64,000 bases of DNA from Butyrivibrio proteoclasticus P6B7 (GCF_000622085.1 NZ_JHWL01000019.1:20875-84874), one strand, 5' to 3'. Numbered from the stretch's first letter, positions 33,063 to 42,153 are shown. The notes: generated by a model from the letters alone, not told the origin. Made by a program: numbers and translations.

Positions 33063-34382
33063 TCATGACGCCTTCATTTCAATCTTCTTATCCGCGCCAC
33101 TAGTGATATCCGGGTTAACAATGTTCATCTTATCTGCCACCTTCACCAGGAATTTAAACAGCTCTTTGTGCCTTTTAAGGAGCGTAAGGACATTCTTATC
33201 CACGCCCTTAAGCCTTAATACCAGAATTGTGAGCCATGGGAAAAGACCTATGAGCTTAACCAGGAAGCTGTGATTGGTTATAAAGTCAACAACGCCCACA
33301 ACATCGGTGTCTATATTGTTCTGACTAAGGATCTCTTTAAGGGATTCCACCATCTTAGGGTACTTCATCTTGTAGCGAAGGATGAAAGCCAAAAGATCTG
33401 AAGCGCTTTCTGAATATCTCTTGTCTGAGAAGGTACTGAATATGGCATCCTGATTATTTCTGATGGCGCCAATTATGATGTTACCTACCATTTTAGCCAC
33501 ATCCTCTTTTTCCTGGGCGGGAATAGAACGGATGAAGCTGTTGAACATCTTATCAAGGTCCGCCATCTTAGGATCCTGGCCCTGAGCCTTCCAAAGGAAC
33601 GCATCATCGTACTCATCAAAGAAAAGAATAGCATTTGGGCAGTGGTTCTCACCAAAACCAAGTCTTCCATAGTTGGTACCAAGGTAGAACTGCTTAGTGC
33701 CCACTTCGTTGAGAAGCAGGTTCACATAATCGCTCTCAGCACAAATTGTGTGGATACGATCCTGGCGACGTCTGATGATATCTGCATACTTGTCGATAAA
33801 CTCATCTGAAAAGCCCTGTCCGTCAAAAGAGATACAGTTATCCACTGTGTTATCCATGAGAGTTATATAAACAGCCTTGTTACCACCCTTGGAATGTCCG
33901 GTAACAGTGATCACATCGCAGTCTGTAAGATCAAGGGACTGATACCAGTTAAGGGCGTTCTGCTGAAAGGCAGTTGGGATCATATAAAGGCCTTCAACGT
34001 TATCAACCCATTCCGCGTCGCTTTCAGTACCCCTGAAGGCTACAATGGCTTCGTTCCCCTCGGGATCATATAAAAGCGCACTCTTTCCGCCGCCGGCACT
34101 GGTGCTTTCAAAGTGCACCGACTCAATGATTATGTCCCTCAGGTGCTGATTCTTGCCTGCAGCCTTAAGGATCTGCTTACATTCAAAGCCAGTCATGCCA
34201 GCAAAATACTCGTTTGAATCGTCAATTTCCGAAGCATTATCAAGAACGCTGTCTATATAGTCGCCAATTGTCTTGGTCTCGTTGACCTCTGAAAGGAAGG
34301 TACCCTTTGGACCTCCCAGGTTATCCAGATAGAGAAGATTATTGATAAAAACGATTTCCTCGATAGAAAGACCTGTATTCAT
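33063..34382 (-). CDS. DUF2974 family lipase-like alpha/beta hydrolase
   Basis: A 439-residue protein. It carries the DUF2974 (Mbeg1-like) pattern: EEIVFINNLLYLD at the N-terminus, a strand-loop EAIVAFRGTESDAEWVDNV (lipase-type oxyanion region) and the nucleophile elbow VTGHSKGGNKAVY, giving Ser at about residue 173. SFDGQGFSDEFI follows. No signal peptide is visible; the C-terminal 80 residues are helical and contain a hydrophobic stretch (FLVKLIGLFPWLTILVLRL). The family may act on lipids, but substrates are unknown. The ATG overlaps the stop of the upstream 243-residue protein (ATGA), so the two are coupled. Confidence 0.85.
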   Translation of the reverse strand: MNTGLSIEEIVFINNLLYLDNLGGPKGTFLSEVNETKTIGDYIDSVLDNASEIDDSNEYFAGMTGFECKQILKAAGKNQHLRDIIIESVHFESTSAGGGKSALLYDPEGNEAIVAFRGTESDAEWVDNVEGLYMIPTAFQQNALNWYQSLDLTDCDVITVTGHSKGGNKAVYITLMDNTVDNCISFDGQGFSDEFIDKYADIIRRRQDRIHTICAESDYVNLLLNEVGTKQFYLGTNYGRLGFGENHCPNAILFFDEYDDAFLWKAQGQDPKMADLDKMFNSFIRSIPAQEKEDVAKMVGNIIIGAIRNNQDAIFSTFSDKRYSESASDLLAFILRYKMKYPKMVESLKEILSQNNIDTDVVGVVDFITNHSFLVKLIGLFPWLTILVLRLKGVDKNVLTLLKRHKELFKFLVKVADKMNIVNPDITSGADKKIEMKAS

Positions 34383-35110
34383 GCAGTTATCCTCCCATCT
34401 ATAGAAACATTCTCTGAATAGAGCCTTCCCCTTATTGGATCAGCGTCAGCTCTTTTCAAAATAACCACGTATACGTCGCCAACGATATCCTTGGCCTTTA
34501 AAACATCACAAAGCCTTGTGATACGCTCGCTATAAAGGCTCTTTGCAAGGACTTTGTCGCTTCTGTCGGGAATGATCCTGGTAAGCTGTGAACCATCCAA
34601 AAAGACCTTAAAGTCGTTACCAGCAGGAACTACACCAGTCAGCACGTCTGTAACAGTGATGCTGTCTTTGTATTCCATGCCAAGGAACTCTGAGAAGTCC
34701 GCACGGACATCGATTACAGGAAAGCCTGCGCTCTTAACCAGCTCAAGAACTGACTCCTGGATCTTGGAACGCACTATCTCTCCGTAGTAGTTGTCTTTGA
34801 TAACAGTACGGGAAGAGGTAACTACTCCGCTTTCGCTTAAGCTGCTATTCTCTATGGCAATAGCAATATAACTAGGCCCATCCTCCTCAGAAAAATACCA
34901 CTCGTTGTAGTCACGAAGCGTACCTGTCTTGGGCTCGCATCCGCTAATTATGAAGTTGTGAGTTGGATATTTGTTTTTAAGATAATGTCCCACAGCTCGC
35001 ATCTCTGTGAGAATAGCGCTATCCTGATCATCCAAAGCGCCTGTTTCGATGGAATCCGAATTAAAAGAAATCCCCTTTAGAACACTTTTTTCGTTGTCTG
35101 TTAATGTCAT
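34379..35110 (-). CDS. unknown protein, 243 aa, coupled to the DUF2974 gene
   Basis: The ATG at 35108-35110 (MTLTDNEKSVLKG) follows GGGGGAGG; a TTG further up is less likely. The protein is soluble, acidic, with mixed alpha/beta content, for example AVGHYLKNKYPTHNFIISGC, IAIAIENSSLSES and VYVVILKRADADP. No family was recognised. Translational coupling with the lipase-like gene suggests a shared complex. It begins inside the stop of a 53-residue frame upstream. Confidence 0.7.
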   Translation of the reverse strand: MTLTDNEKSVLKGISFNSDSIETGALDDQDSAILTEMRAVGHYLKNKYPTHNFIISGCEPKTGTLRDYNEWYFSEEDGPSYIAIAIENSSLSESGVVTSSRTVIKDNYYGEIVRSKIQESVLELVKSAGFPVIDVRADFSEFLGMEYKDSITVTDVLTGVVPAGNDFKVFLDGSQLTRIIPDRSDKVLAKSLYSERITRLCDVLKAKDIVGDVYVVILKRADADPIRGRLYSENVSIDGRITA

Positions 35111-35268
35111 AGTCGCCTCCCCCAATTACGCATCCGCGTTTCTAGCTTTTTATTAACTATGCATTCTTTTATTTCCCCACCATTCAATATTATCATAAAA
35201 TCATTTGCGCTAGTAACAAAATTGCGGATAAAGGCACTGAATGCAACACCTTTATCAGCAAATCCCAT
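35107..35268 (-). CDS. probable small protein, 53 aa, coupled upstream of the 243-aa gene
   Basis: The frame from ATG 35266-35268 encodes MGFADKGVAFSAFIRNFVTS, then a mid section and ends WGRRL; its TGA overlaps the next ATG (ATGA), and the next gene's ribosome site lies inside it. The frame is open 17 further codons upstream (to a TAA at about 35322), containing INDKCVKLNGTNRVV, but no good ribosome site was seen for any start. Either a non-ATG start is used or the 5' end of a larger gene has been lost. Codon use looks coding. No family recognised. Confidence 0.5.
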   Translation of the reverse strand: MGFADKGVAFSAFIRNFVTSANDFMIILNGGEIKECIVNKKLETRMRNWGRRL

Positions 35269-35652
35269 AACCACGCGGTTTGTACCGTTTAACTTGACAC
35301 ACTTGTCATTTATTTCAATAGTTTACATAACATCATTTACCTTATCGGTCAATTGGTCATTTTCGATCACTTTTGTGTATAAAATAGCAATGGTTTTTAA
35401 ATGCCCTATTTATGCGGTTTTCCGAAAACTCGTTTTTAACATATCCCCAGTTTCCACAGAGTTATCCACATGACACCACTGTCAATTATTCATATCTTTT
35501 CCATCAGTTTTCTGTAAAAGTGATAAGTTGTTCGTACAATTGATACAATTACACCTATTATTTAGTTGACATATTTTTGTAATATTTATTTTTATGTAAA
35601 CCATGTGGTTAGTTTTTTATGATTGTCACCCTAATAGCCACATTAATTCACC
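35269..35652. other. AT-rich intergenic region with DnaA-like boxes
   Basis: No convincing gene. On the minus strand TGTGGATAA (35461-35470 region) and TGTGGAAAC lie within 16 bases and resemble DnaA boxes. Several TTGACA hexamers (plus strand at about 35293 and 35565; minus strand at about 35477) could be -35 elements. The region probably holds the promoter of the DUF2974 operon. An antisense frame at 35159-35473 (plus) was not accepted as a gene. Confidence 0.4.
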
Positions 35653-38106
35653 TTAACCTTCAGACCAGAACTGGTTTAGATGGTTTTTGACTGAATCGGT
35701 CGAAATAGTCTTATATCCCTTCCACTCTCTTGGGAAAAGAGCTCTATAACTACTCTGCATGAATCTATCATCCAAAAGAACAGCCACGCCCTTGTCATCC
35801 TCTGTCCTGATAACACGGCCTGCTGCCTGAAGTACCTTGTTCATGCCTGGGAATCTGTAGGCATAATCAAAACCGTCAACGCCCTTGTTTTCGAAGAAAT
35901 CTCTGATAATCTCCCTTTCATTGCAGACCATAGGAATACCAGGGCCCACCACCACAACGCCAATAAGGCTATCGTATTTAAGGTCAATTCCCTCACTGAA
36001 GATTCCACCCATAACGCAGAAGCCAAGGACATTCTTATCCTCTACCACGTCGATATCCATGTGGATAACTTCAGAAAGATCCAGGTCATTTCCAGCTGAG
36101 AATCTGTCAAGAAAGGCCTCTCTGGCACTCTCAGTCATGCCCTCGTGCTGAACCAGGATCTCAGTATTCTCGCTTTCAAGGAATTCCTCCTCATAGATCT
36201 CAAGTACATCCTCAAGGAACTGATGAGAAGGGAAGAAAATCAGGTAGTTGCCACTTCTAGCAAGGACTGTATCCCTGATATACTGGGCAATCCTGTAATA
36301 CTGCTCGTAGCCTCTGTTCTGATAACGGGTGGTAACATCCTTTCCAATAAACACTCCCAGCCTTTCAGGATTGAAGACAGACTTGGCATAAATCTCGAAG
36401 TCCTCATCTGTTCCCCCAAGGAGCTTTTTGTAATACTGGATAGGCAGTAGTGTTGCGGAAAAGAGAATTGAAGATCTGCCTCTGGCCATGCACTCCGCCA
36501 GGTTGGTAGATGGATCAATACACGCAAGTCTAAGCAGGAATGACCCATCATAGGCAAATTCACTGTAGATCACGTAGTGGTCATCCACCTTTTCATAAAT
36601 AGTTAGGAATCTGGACACATCAAAATAAAACTGCAGAATCTCTTCTCTGCAAGGTCCCTCCTGATGGTCCTCTAAATACTCACTCATAATGGCAGATAGC
36701 CTTGTTAACGGATTTATGAACTTATCTATGGTGTTATTTACAGTGCAGCCTTCGCAATCTCTTTTTAGCTCCAAAAGAGCCTTGTTGCACTTATCCAAAT
36801 GCCCTGCGATCCTTGGATGGAACTCCTTGATCTGGTTCTTAAGCTCAAGAAAGCTCTCTTTTCTAAGAACAGCGCTATACATATCCCTTCCTCTGTCAAG
36901 AAGGTTATGGGCCTCATCCACCAGGAAACAGTAGTCATTCCTTATTCCGTCACCAAAAAAGCGCCTAAGATACACAAAGGGATCAAAGACGTAGTTGTAG
37001 TCACAGATCACACCATCTGCCCAAAGGCTCATATCCAGCGACATCTCAAAGGGACAGACCTGGTGCTTGGTTGCATATTCTATAATGGTATCTCTTTTAA
37101 AAGAATCTTCATGAGTCAGAAGATCATAGATGGCATCGTTGATCCTGTCATAGTGGCCCTTAGCGTAGGGACAGGCCTCAGGATTACATTTCCTCTTATC
37201 CTCATCAATAAAGCAGATCTTATCACGGGCTGTGATGGTTACAGTCTTGAACTTGAGCCCCTGACTATCTCTTAAGGTGTCATAGGCCTCCTCTGCCACG
37301 GTTCTTGTGATGGTCTTGGCAGTAAGATAAAAGATTCTGGATATCTTGCCCTCGCCAACAGCCTTAACTGCAGGAAATACGGTGCTTATAGTCTTGCCGG
37401 TTCCAGTAGGAGCCTCTAAAAAGAGCTTTTTCTGGTGGACTATGGTTCTGTAAACGCCAGCTGCCAGCTCTTTTTGCCCATCTCTATAGGGAAATGGGAA
37501 CTGGACCTGCTTGATGGAATCAGTCTTAACAATGCTCCAGTCATACTCAAACCTTGCCCACTTCATGTACTTCTCAGTAAGCTCCTGGAACCAGGCGCTG
37601 ATTTCCTCATAGGAATAGGTGTAATCGAAGTATCTCATCTCCTCGGTATCGATGTTGCAATAACTCATGCGAACGTCAATCTCGGGATAATGGGCTTCCT
37701 GAAGATACATAAAGGCGTAGGCCTTAGCCTGAGCCAGGTGGACCGCCACAGGCTCCTTCATCTTGGCCAGGTCGCGATATGTTCCCTTAATCTCGTCAAT
37801 CATAGGCGCATAGCGCTCAGATGGTAAAAGAGATCCCTGTGAATAGATACCATCCTGGGTTCCGAAGTACTTATCCCTTATGCCATCTGCTCTTCCTTCG
37901 ATCACGATGTCGAAATCGCCGGCATTATGGGTGTACTTAAGCTGTACCTCGGCGTGGTAGTCAGGCCCCATGCTCTTTTGAATCATCCTGTGGATCCTGC
38001 CGCCCTCAAGCATAGCATCTGGAGAAGACTGATGTATTCTATTATCTATATCGCCACCCCTTAGTATGAATTCCACTAAGGATCTGACTGAAATCTTTAT
38101 CTCCAT
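35653..38106 (-). CDS. DinG/XPD-like superfamily 2 helicase with N-terminal nuclease-like domain
   Basis: An 817-residue ATP-dependent DNA helicase; ATG at 38104-38106 (MEIKISVRSLVEF). Order: an N-terminal PD-(D/E)XK-like region (about 1-165, with LEGGRIHRMIQ and IEGRADGI), Walker A LEAPTGTGKTIST (about 218), a four-Cys region (CFIDEDKRKCNPEACP to VCPFE) of the XPD iron-sulfur type, the DEAH box CFLVDEAHNLLDR, and C-terminal motifs GGIFSEGIDL and QAAGRVIRTEDDKG (motif VI). This layout is typical of Firmicute XPD-like repair helicases (YoaA/DinG relatives). The ribosome site lies within the hairpin that terminates the upstream Crh-like gene. Terminal motif order is complete; nothing is missing. 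Confidence 0.9.
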   Translation of the reverse strand: MEIKISVRSLVEFILRGGDIDNRIHQSSPDAMLEGGRIHRMIQKSMGPDYHAEVQLKYTHNAGDFDIVIEGRADGIRDKYFGTQDGIYSQGSLLPSERYAPMIDEIKGTYRDLAKMKEPVAVHLAQAKAYAFMYLQEAHYPEIDVRMSYCNIDTEEMRYFDYTYSYEEISAWFQELTEKYMKWARFEYDWSIVKTDSIKQVQFPFPYRDGQKELAAGVYRTIVHQKKLFLEAPTGTGKTISTVFPAVKAVGEGKISRIFYLTAKTITRTVAEEAYDTLRDSQGLKFKTVTITARDKICFIDEDKRKCNPEACPYAKGHYDRINDAIYDLLTHEDSFKRDTIIEYATKHQVCPFEMSLDMSLWADGVICDYNYVFDPFVYLRRFFGDGIRNDYCFLVDEAHNLLDRGRDMYSAVLRKESFLELKNQIKEFHPRIAGHLDKCNKALLELKRDCEGCTVNNTIDKFINPLTRLSAIMSEYLEDHQEGPCREEILQFYFDVSRFLTIYEKVDDHYVIYSEFAYDGSFLLRLACIDPSTNLAECMARGRSSILFSATLLPIQYYKKLLGGTDEDFEIYAKSVFNPERLGVFIGKDVTTRYQNRGYEQYYRIAQYIRDTVLARSGNYLIFFPSHQFLEDVLEIYEEEFLESENTEILVQHEGMTESAREAFLDRFSAGNDLDLSEVIHMDIDVVEDKNVLGFCVMGGIFSEGIDLKYDSLIGVVVVGPGIPMVCNEREIIRDFFENKGVDGFDYAYRFPGMNKVLQAAGRVIRTEDDKGVAVLLDDRFMQSSYRALFPREWKGYKTISTDSVKNHLNQFWSEG

Positions 38107-38109
38107 AAC

Positions 38110-38147
38110 AAAAAACTCCCCATGGCACATTGTATACCATGAGGAGT
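38110..38147 (-). terminator. terminator of the Crh-like gene, overlapping the helicase ribosome site
   Basis: ACTCCCCATGG (38115-38125) pairs with CCATGAGGAGT (38137-38147) with one mismatch, followed on the minus strand by TTTTTT (38110-38115). The GGGGAG in the hairpin arm is the only ribosome-site candidate for the helicase ATG at 38106, so folding would also hide it. Confidence 0.75.
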
Positions 38148-38213
38148 CTTTGTACTACAAGATTCAACAATTATTTTATTTTAGTGGGTAGAACAAGCTA
38201 TTTAATGAAAAAA

Positions 38214-38456
38214 TTATACTGCAACTGCGAGTTCGCTTAAGTAATTCTCAAATTCCTGATTGAATCCGTTGTACTCAACTGTAAGAGGCTGAGTAAGGTC
38301 AAGTCCAAATACACCAAGGATAGACTTAGCATCAACAACGTATCTGTTATAGTAAATATCTACATCAAAGTCACACTTTGTTGCCTCGCTGACGAAGTCC
38401 TTAACTTGAGATGGACTGAGCATGATGTGTTTCTGAATCATGTTACTGATCAACAT
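38214..38456 (-). CDS. HPr/Crh-like protein lacking His15
   Basis: An 80-residue HPr-fold protein. Aligned by eye to HPr, the phospho-His position is Ser (HPr GLHARPA reads MLSPSQV here), while the regulatory region DAKSILGVFGLDL retains the Ser46-type KSI(L/M)GV motif. HPr with Ser46 but no His15 is the state of Bacillus Crh, which works in catabolite control with CcpA and not in sugar phosphotransfer. A good AAGGAAG site lies upstream. It is monocistronic with its own terminator. A general HPr-domain protein is the fallback. Confidence 0.8.
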   Translation of the reverse strand: MLISNMIQKHIMLSPSQVKDFVSEATKCDFDVDIYYNRYVVDAKSILGVFGLDLTQPLTVEYNGFNQEFENYLSELAVAV

Positions 38457-38738
38457 AATGTCACTTCCTTTCTCGTCAATCGACTTTAAACGATATTACA
38501 CGTAATTTGTGTTCATTTTGTGAATTATTTGCGAACAATTACACATAAAAATAATTTTAACTAAAACGTTTTCGCTCAATCCCGCTTCTGCTCTGGTTTT
38601 CAGCCTATGAAATACTTTTTCACTAAATATCATTTTTTCATCCCGGAGCTTAATTTTAGACAACTTTTTTCTTGCAATATGAAGAAAAAAGTAATTTAAT
38701 GGAATGTGAATACTTATAAACAGAAAGTGAATACGATT
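38457..38738. other. intergenic between divergent Crh-like gene and asnA
   Basis: AT-rich, no gene. A weak inverted pair TTACAC/GTGTAA-like elements lies around 38497-38545. No T-box or known leader RNA was found ahead of asnA. Confidence 0.4.
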
Positions 38739-39749
38739 ATGGAAAACCTTAAAATTCCCAAGAACTACAAATCCGCCCTGGATCTTCACGACACCCAGGT
38801 CGGTATTAAGACAGTTAAGGACTTCTTTCAGGGCATGTTATCCACACGCCTTAATCTCCAGAGAGTAACAGCTCCTTTGTTTGTTACTCCAGAGTCAGGA
38901 CTTAACGACAATCTTAACGGTGTAGAGCGCCCTGTTTCCTTTGATATTCTCAATGAGAATGAGCGCCCAGCTGAGATTGTGCACTCTCTTGCTAAATGGA
39001 AGAGATATGCTCTTAAGAAGTACGGTTTCAACGTATACGAAGGTCTTTACACAGATATGAACGCTGTCAGAAGAGATGAGATCCCTGACAACATCCATTC
39101 AATCTTCGTAGACCAGTGGGACTGGGAAAAGGTTATCAATAAAGAAGATAGAAATCTCGACTATCTAAAGGCCACAGTTAAGGACGTTTACAAGGTTCTT
39201 CGCAAGACTGAGAAGTTTATGTCTATCCAGTACGATTATATCGAGGAAATCCTTCCGGATGAGATTTTCTTCATCACTACTCAGGAGCTTGAGGACATGT
39301 TCCCAGACAATACTCCTAAGGAGCGTGAGTACTACATCGCCAAGGCTAAGGGCGCTGTATGTATCATGCAGATCGGTGATGAGCTTGCATCAGGTGACAA
39401 GCACGACGGAAGAGCTCCAGACTATGATGATTGGGCCCTCAATGCCGATATTATCGTGTACTACCCTGTTCTTGATATCGCTCTTGAGCTTTCAAGTATG
39501 GGTATCCGTGTAGACGAGGATTCTCTTGCATCTCAGCTTAAGAAGGCTGGCTGCGAAGACAGAGCACAGCTCCCATTCCAGAAGGCGATCCTTGACAAAG
39601 AGCTTCCATACACAATTGGAGGCGGTATTGGTCAGTCTCGTATCTGCATGTTCTTCTTAAGAAAGGCTCACATTGGAGAGGTTCAGTGCTCCATCTGGCC
39701 AGAAGAAATGGTAGAAGAGGCAACCAAGAACGGAATTTGGTTACTGTAA
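38739..39749 (+). CDS. asnA: aspartate-ammonia ligase (asparagine synthetase A)
   Basis: A 336-residue class II-synthetase-like enzyme making asparagine from aspartate, ammonia and ATP. Conserved blocks: TPESGLNDNLNGVERPVSF, IVHSLAKWKRYAL, YEGLYTDMNAVRRDE, SIFVDQWDWEKVI, DGRAPDYDDWALNADI, SSMGIRVDEDSL, and the C-terminal IGGGIGQSRICMF. These match E. coli AsnA throughout. The ATG at 38739 (MENLKIPKNYKS) is chosen over a GTG 33 bases upstream; neither has a strong ribosome site. A terminator follows. Confidence 0.97.
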   Translation: MENLKIPKNYKSALDLHDTQVGIKTVKDFFQGMLSTRLNLQRVTAPLFVTPESGLNDNLNGVERPVSFDILNENERPAEIVHSLAKWKRYALKKYGFNVYEGLYTDMNAVRRDEIPDNIHSIFVDQWDWEKVINKEDRNLDYLKATVKDVYKVLRKTEKFMSIQYDYIEEILPDEIFFITTQELEDMFPDNTPKEREYYIAKAKGAVCIMQIGDELASGDKHDGRAPDYDDWALNADIIVYYPVLDIALELSSMGIRVDEDSLASQLKKAGCEDRAQLPFQKAILDKELPYTIGGGIGQSRICMFFLRKAHIGEVQCSIWPEEMVEEATKNGIWLL

Positions 39750-39772
39750 TTTGATTAGATTCGGGAAGCTAT

Positions 39773-39801
39773 TTTTTAGCTTCCCTTTTTCTTTGTAGCA
39801 G
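39773..39801 (+). terminator. terminator of asnA
   Basis: GGGAAGCTA (39773-39781), 6-base loop, TAGCTTCCC, then TTTTT. It lies 24 bases past the asnA stop. Confidence 0.9.
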
Positions 39802-39869
39802 GTCAGGTACAGTCCCCTTTTCCACATAGGCCAGGTATTCACATCAACACACATCTAAGGGAGGCTTAC

Positions 39870-41210
39870 ATGAAAAACACATATTATGAAAATTCACAGG
39901 AAGAATACAGCGCAAAGGCTGTTTTAGTAGGTTTAAATACAGATAACGATACAGATGCATTTGAAAGGTCAATGGCGGAGTTAAAAGAGCTTACAAAGGC
40001 TCTGGACATTGCTGTGGTAAATACACTTACCCAGGCTCTCCCCTCCCCTGACAGAAGCACCTATATTGGCTCTGGTAAGGTAGAGGAAGTTAAGGCTGCC
40101 GTTGAGATGTTTGACGCAGACGTGGTTATCTTTGAGGACACCCTGTCTCCTATGCAGGTCAGGAACCTGGAGAAGGCTCTTGATACTGAGGTTATGGACA
40201 GAACAGGCCTCATCTTACAGATCTTTGCTAAAAGAGCTAAGACAAGAGAATCAAGGCTACAGGTTGAGTATGCTCAGCTTCAGTACATGCTTCCAAGACT
40301 TGTGGGAATGGGTACATCTCTTTCCCGTCAGGGCGGCGGCAGCGGCAGACTTTCCAACAAGGGTGCCGGTGAAAAGAAGCTGGAACTTGACAGAAGACGC
40401 ATTGAACACCGCATGGCTGAGCTAAGAAGAGAGCTTGAAGGTGTTGAGAAGGAGCGAAATACCCAAAGGAGCAAAAGGCTTAATTCCAAGCTCCACAGTA
40501 TCTCCCTTGTGGGTTATACCAACGCAGGTAAATCCACCATCCTCAACAGCCTCATTAAACTTTATGGCTCAGATTCTTTAGAGGAAAAGACGGTTCTTGA
40601 GAAGAATATGCTCTTTGCCACACTGGATACCAGTGTCAGGAAGATAGCACCTCCCTCTCATAAGCCATTTCTTTTAACAGATACCGTAGGATTTATCAGC
40701 AATCTCCCCCACGGTCTTGTAAAGGCCTTCCGCTCTACTCTTGAGGAGGCCAAGTACGCAGATCTCCTACTTCAGGTCATCGACTTCTCTGATCCTGAAT
40801 ACAGGCATCACATGGAGGTTACCAAGGAGACTCTGGCTGAGATTGGTGCCGGAGACGTGCCTGTAATCTATGTATTTAACAAGTCCGACATGGTTCAGAA
40901 GGAACAAGAGGAGAACAACCAGCTTGTAATGGAGGTTCCCCGCAGCATGGATGACCGCATCTATGTATGCGCCAAGGATAAGGACAGTCTTGATGCCCTC
41001 ATCGAGCTTATGGAAAAGAAATTGTCAGAGAATGATACTCTCTGCAAGATGCTACTTCCCTACAGCGAAGGATCTCTTTTAAATCTGTTAAATGAGAGCT
41101 GCAAGATTGAGAACACTGAATATCTTCCTGAGGGAGTTGAGCTTAAGATATATCTTAATGCCAAGTTCTACTCCACGTATCAGGACTATGTAACTGAAGT
41201 TATTCATTGA
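39870..41210 (+). CDS. hflX: ribosome-associated GTPase HflX
   Basis: A 446-residue GTPase that splits ribosomes under stress. N-terminal HflX domain (about 15-200) with STYIGSGKVEEVK and VIFEDTLSPMQVRNLEKAL, the basic helical linker RQGGGSGRLSNKGAGEKKLE, and the GTPase: G1 GYTNAGKST (about 215), G3 DTVGF, G4 NKSD, then a C-terminal extension. AGGGAGG precedes the ATG. It sits alone between the asnA terminator and the TPP riboswitch. Length and order are normal. Confidence 0.97.
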   Translation: MKNTYYENSQEEYSAKAVLVGLNTDNDTDAFERSMAELKELTKALDIAVVNTLTQALPSPDRSTYIGSGKVEEVKAAVEMFDADVVIFEDTLSPMQVRNLEKALDTEVMDRTGLILQIFAKRAKTRESRLQVEYAQLQYMLPRLVGMGTSLSRQGGGSGRLSNKGAGEKKLELDRRRIEHRMAELRRELEGVEKERNTQRSKRLNSKLHSISLVGYTNAGKSTILNSLIKLYGSDSLEEKTVLEKNMLFATLDTSVRKIAPPSHKPFLLTDTVGFISNLPHGLVKAFRSTLEEAKYADLLLQVIDFSDPEYRHHMEVTKETLAEIGAGDVPVIYVFNKSDMVQKEQEENNQLVMEVPRSMDDRIYVCAKDKDSLDALIELMEKKLSENDTLCKMLLPYSEGSLLNLLNESCKIENTEYLPEGVELKIYLNAKFYSTYQDYVTEVIH

Positions 41211-41257
41211 CAAATAGTGCTCTATGGAGTTAAATAATTAAAGAATTAAACAATAAT

Positions 41258-41342
41258 GCTAGGGGAGCCCAGCTGAGAGTGTACGCAACTTTGCGTCTAA
41301 CCCTTATTACCTGATCCGGTTAATGCCGGCGTAGGAAAGCAC
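41258..41342 (+). promoter_or_regulatory. TPP riboswitch (THI element)
   Basis: Shows AGGGGAGC, GCTGAGAGTG, ACCCTTATTACCTGATC and CCGGCGTAGGAAAGC in the correct order and spacing. It controls thiT in response to thiamine pyrophosphate. Confidence 0.97.
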
Positions 41343-41418
41343 ATTTTCGTTATGTTCTGCGTGGATAGTAGATTCTACCTGTTCACCATAGGCGTAGCGA
41401 ACACGCGACTAAGACTAT

Positions 41419-41451
41419 CCTCCCCTTGGCATACAAGAGGGAGGCTTTTTT
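41419..41451 (+). terminator. expression-platform hairpin of the TPP riboswitch
   Basis: CCTCCC (41419-41424) pairs with GGGAGG (41439-41444), with an extra CTTG/CAAG pairing inside, followed by six T and at once by the thiT ATG. GGGAGG is also the thiT ribosome site, so the hairpin can stop transcription and hide the start. Confidence 0.85.
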
Positions 41452-42153
41452 ATGGATTTATTTTTAGAAAAAGTGGTATACGACGGGGAAACCACTTATA
41501 GCCTGACAACAGCAGGTAATACCGCCATTGTGATCATCATGGTGCTTGCACTTCTCATGGCAAGCTTTTTTACCAACAAGGACAACAAATCAAAGCTCAG
41601 TGTTAAGCAGCTTACATATTCAGCGCTCTGCATCGCTCTTGCCTTTATTCTGTCAAATATTAAGCTCTTGAAGGCTCCTATGGGCGGTTCAGTAACTCCA
41701 CTTAGCATGTTCATCATTACATACATCGGATACCTCTATGGCCCACGAGTAGGCATCAGCTCAGCTCTTGGCTATGGTTTCCTTCAGCTCATTGTGGATC
41801 CATACATCATTAGCGTTCCACAGCTTCTTTGCGACTACATTTTAGCCTTTGGTGCTCTCGGAATCGCAGGCTTCTTCTACAACAAGAAACATGGCATGGT
41901 AAAGGGCTATCTTGCCGGCATCCTTGGCAGATACTTCTTCTCAGTATTATCCGGCGTCATCTTCTTTGGAAGCTACGCCCCTGAAGGCCAGTCACCCCTT
42001 GTATATTCACTGCTCTACAACATTTCCTACATCGGAATCGAAGCAGTCATCACACTGGTCATCGTCCTCGTTCCATCAACAACCACTGTCCTTAAGCAGA
42101 TAAAAGTTCAGGCCAACGAATCCAGCTCCAAAAAAGCCGTAAACGCAGCCTGA
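41452..42153 (+). CDS. thiT: ThiT thiamine S component of an ECF transporter
   Basis: A 233-residue membrane protein with six predicted helices. It has the S-component AxxxA region in the first helices after LTYSALCIALAFILSNIKL, APMGGSVTPLSMF, and FLQLIVDPYIISVPQLLCDY/ILAFGALGIAGF as in ThiT. Thiamine binding follows from family plus the TPP riboswitch directly in front. It uses a shared EcfA/A'/T module, which is not in this window. The N-terminus has an unusual extra soluble stretch (FLEKVVYDGETTYSLTT). The stop codon is the outer edge of the 673-bp palindrome. Confidence 0.93.
   Translation: MDLFLEKVVYDGETTYSLTTAGNTAIVIIMVLALLMASFFTNKDNKSKLSVKQLTYSALCIALAFILSNIKLLKAPMGGSVTPLSMFIITYIGYLYGPRVGISSALGYGFLQLIVDPYIISVPQLLCDYILAFGALGIAGFFYNKKHGMVKGYLAGILGRYFFSVLSGVIFFGSYAPEGQSPLVYSLLYNISYIGIEAVITLVIVLVPSTTTVLKQIKVQANESSSKKAVNAA

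Noticed and set aside
35159..35473. 104-residue plus-strand frame
   Set aside because: No ribosome site, composition is AT-rich and hydrophobic by chance; the opposite strand carries a better frame ending in an ATGA coupling.
35455..35480. Replication origin signal (DnaA-like boxes)
   Set aside because: Only two near boxes, no dnaA or other origin genes nearby; other single TTATCCACA words occur inside genes.
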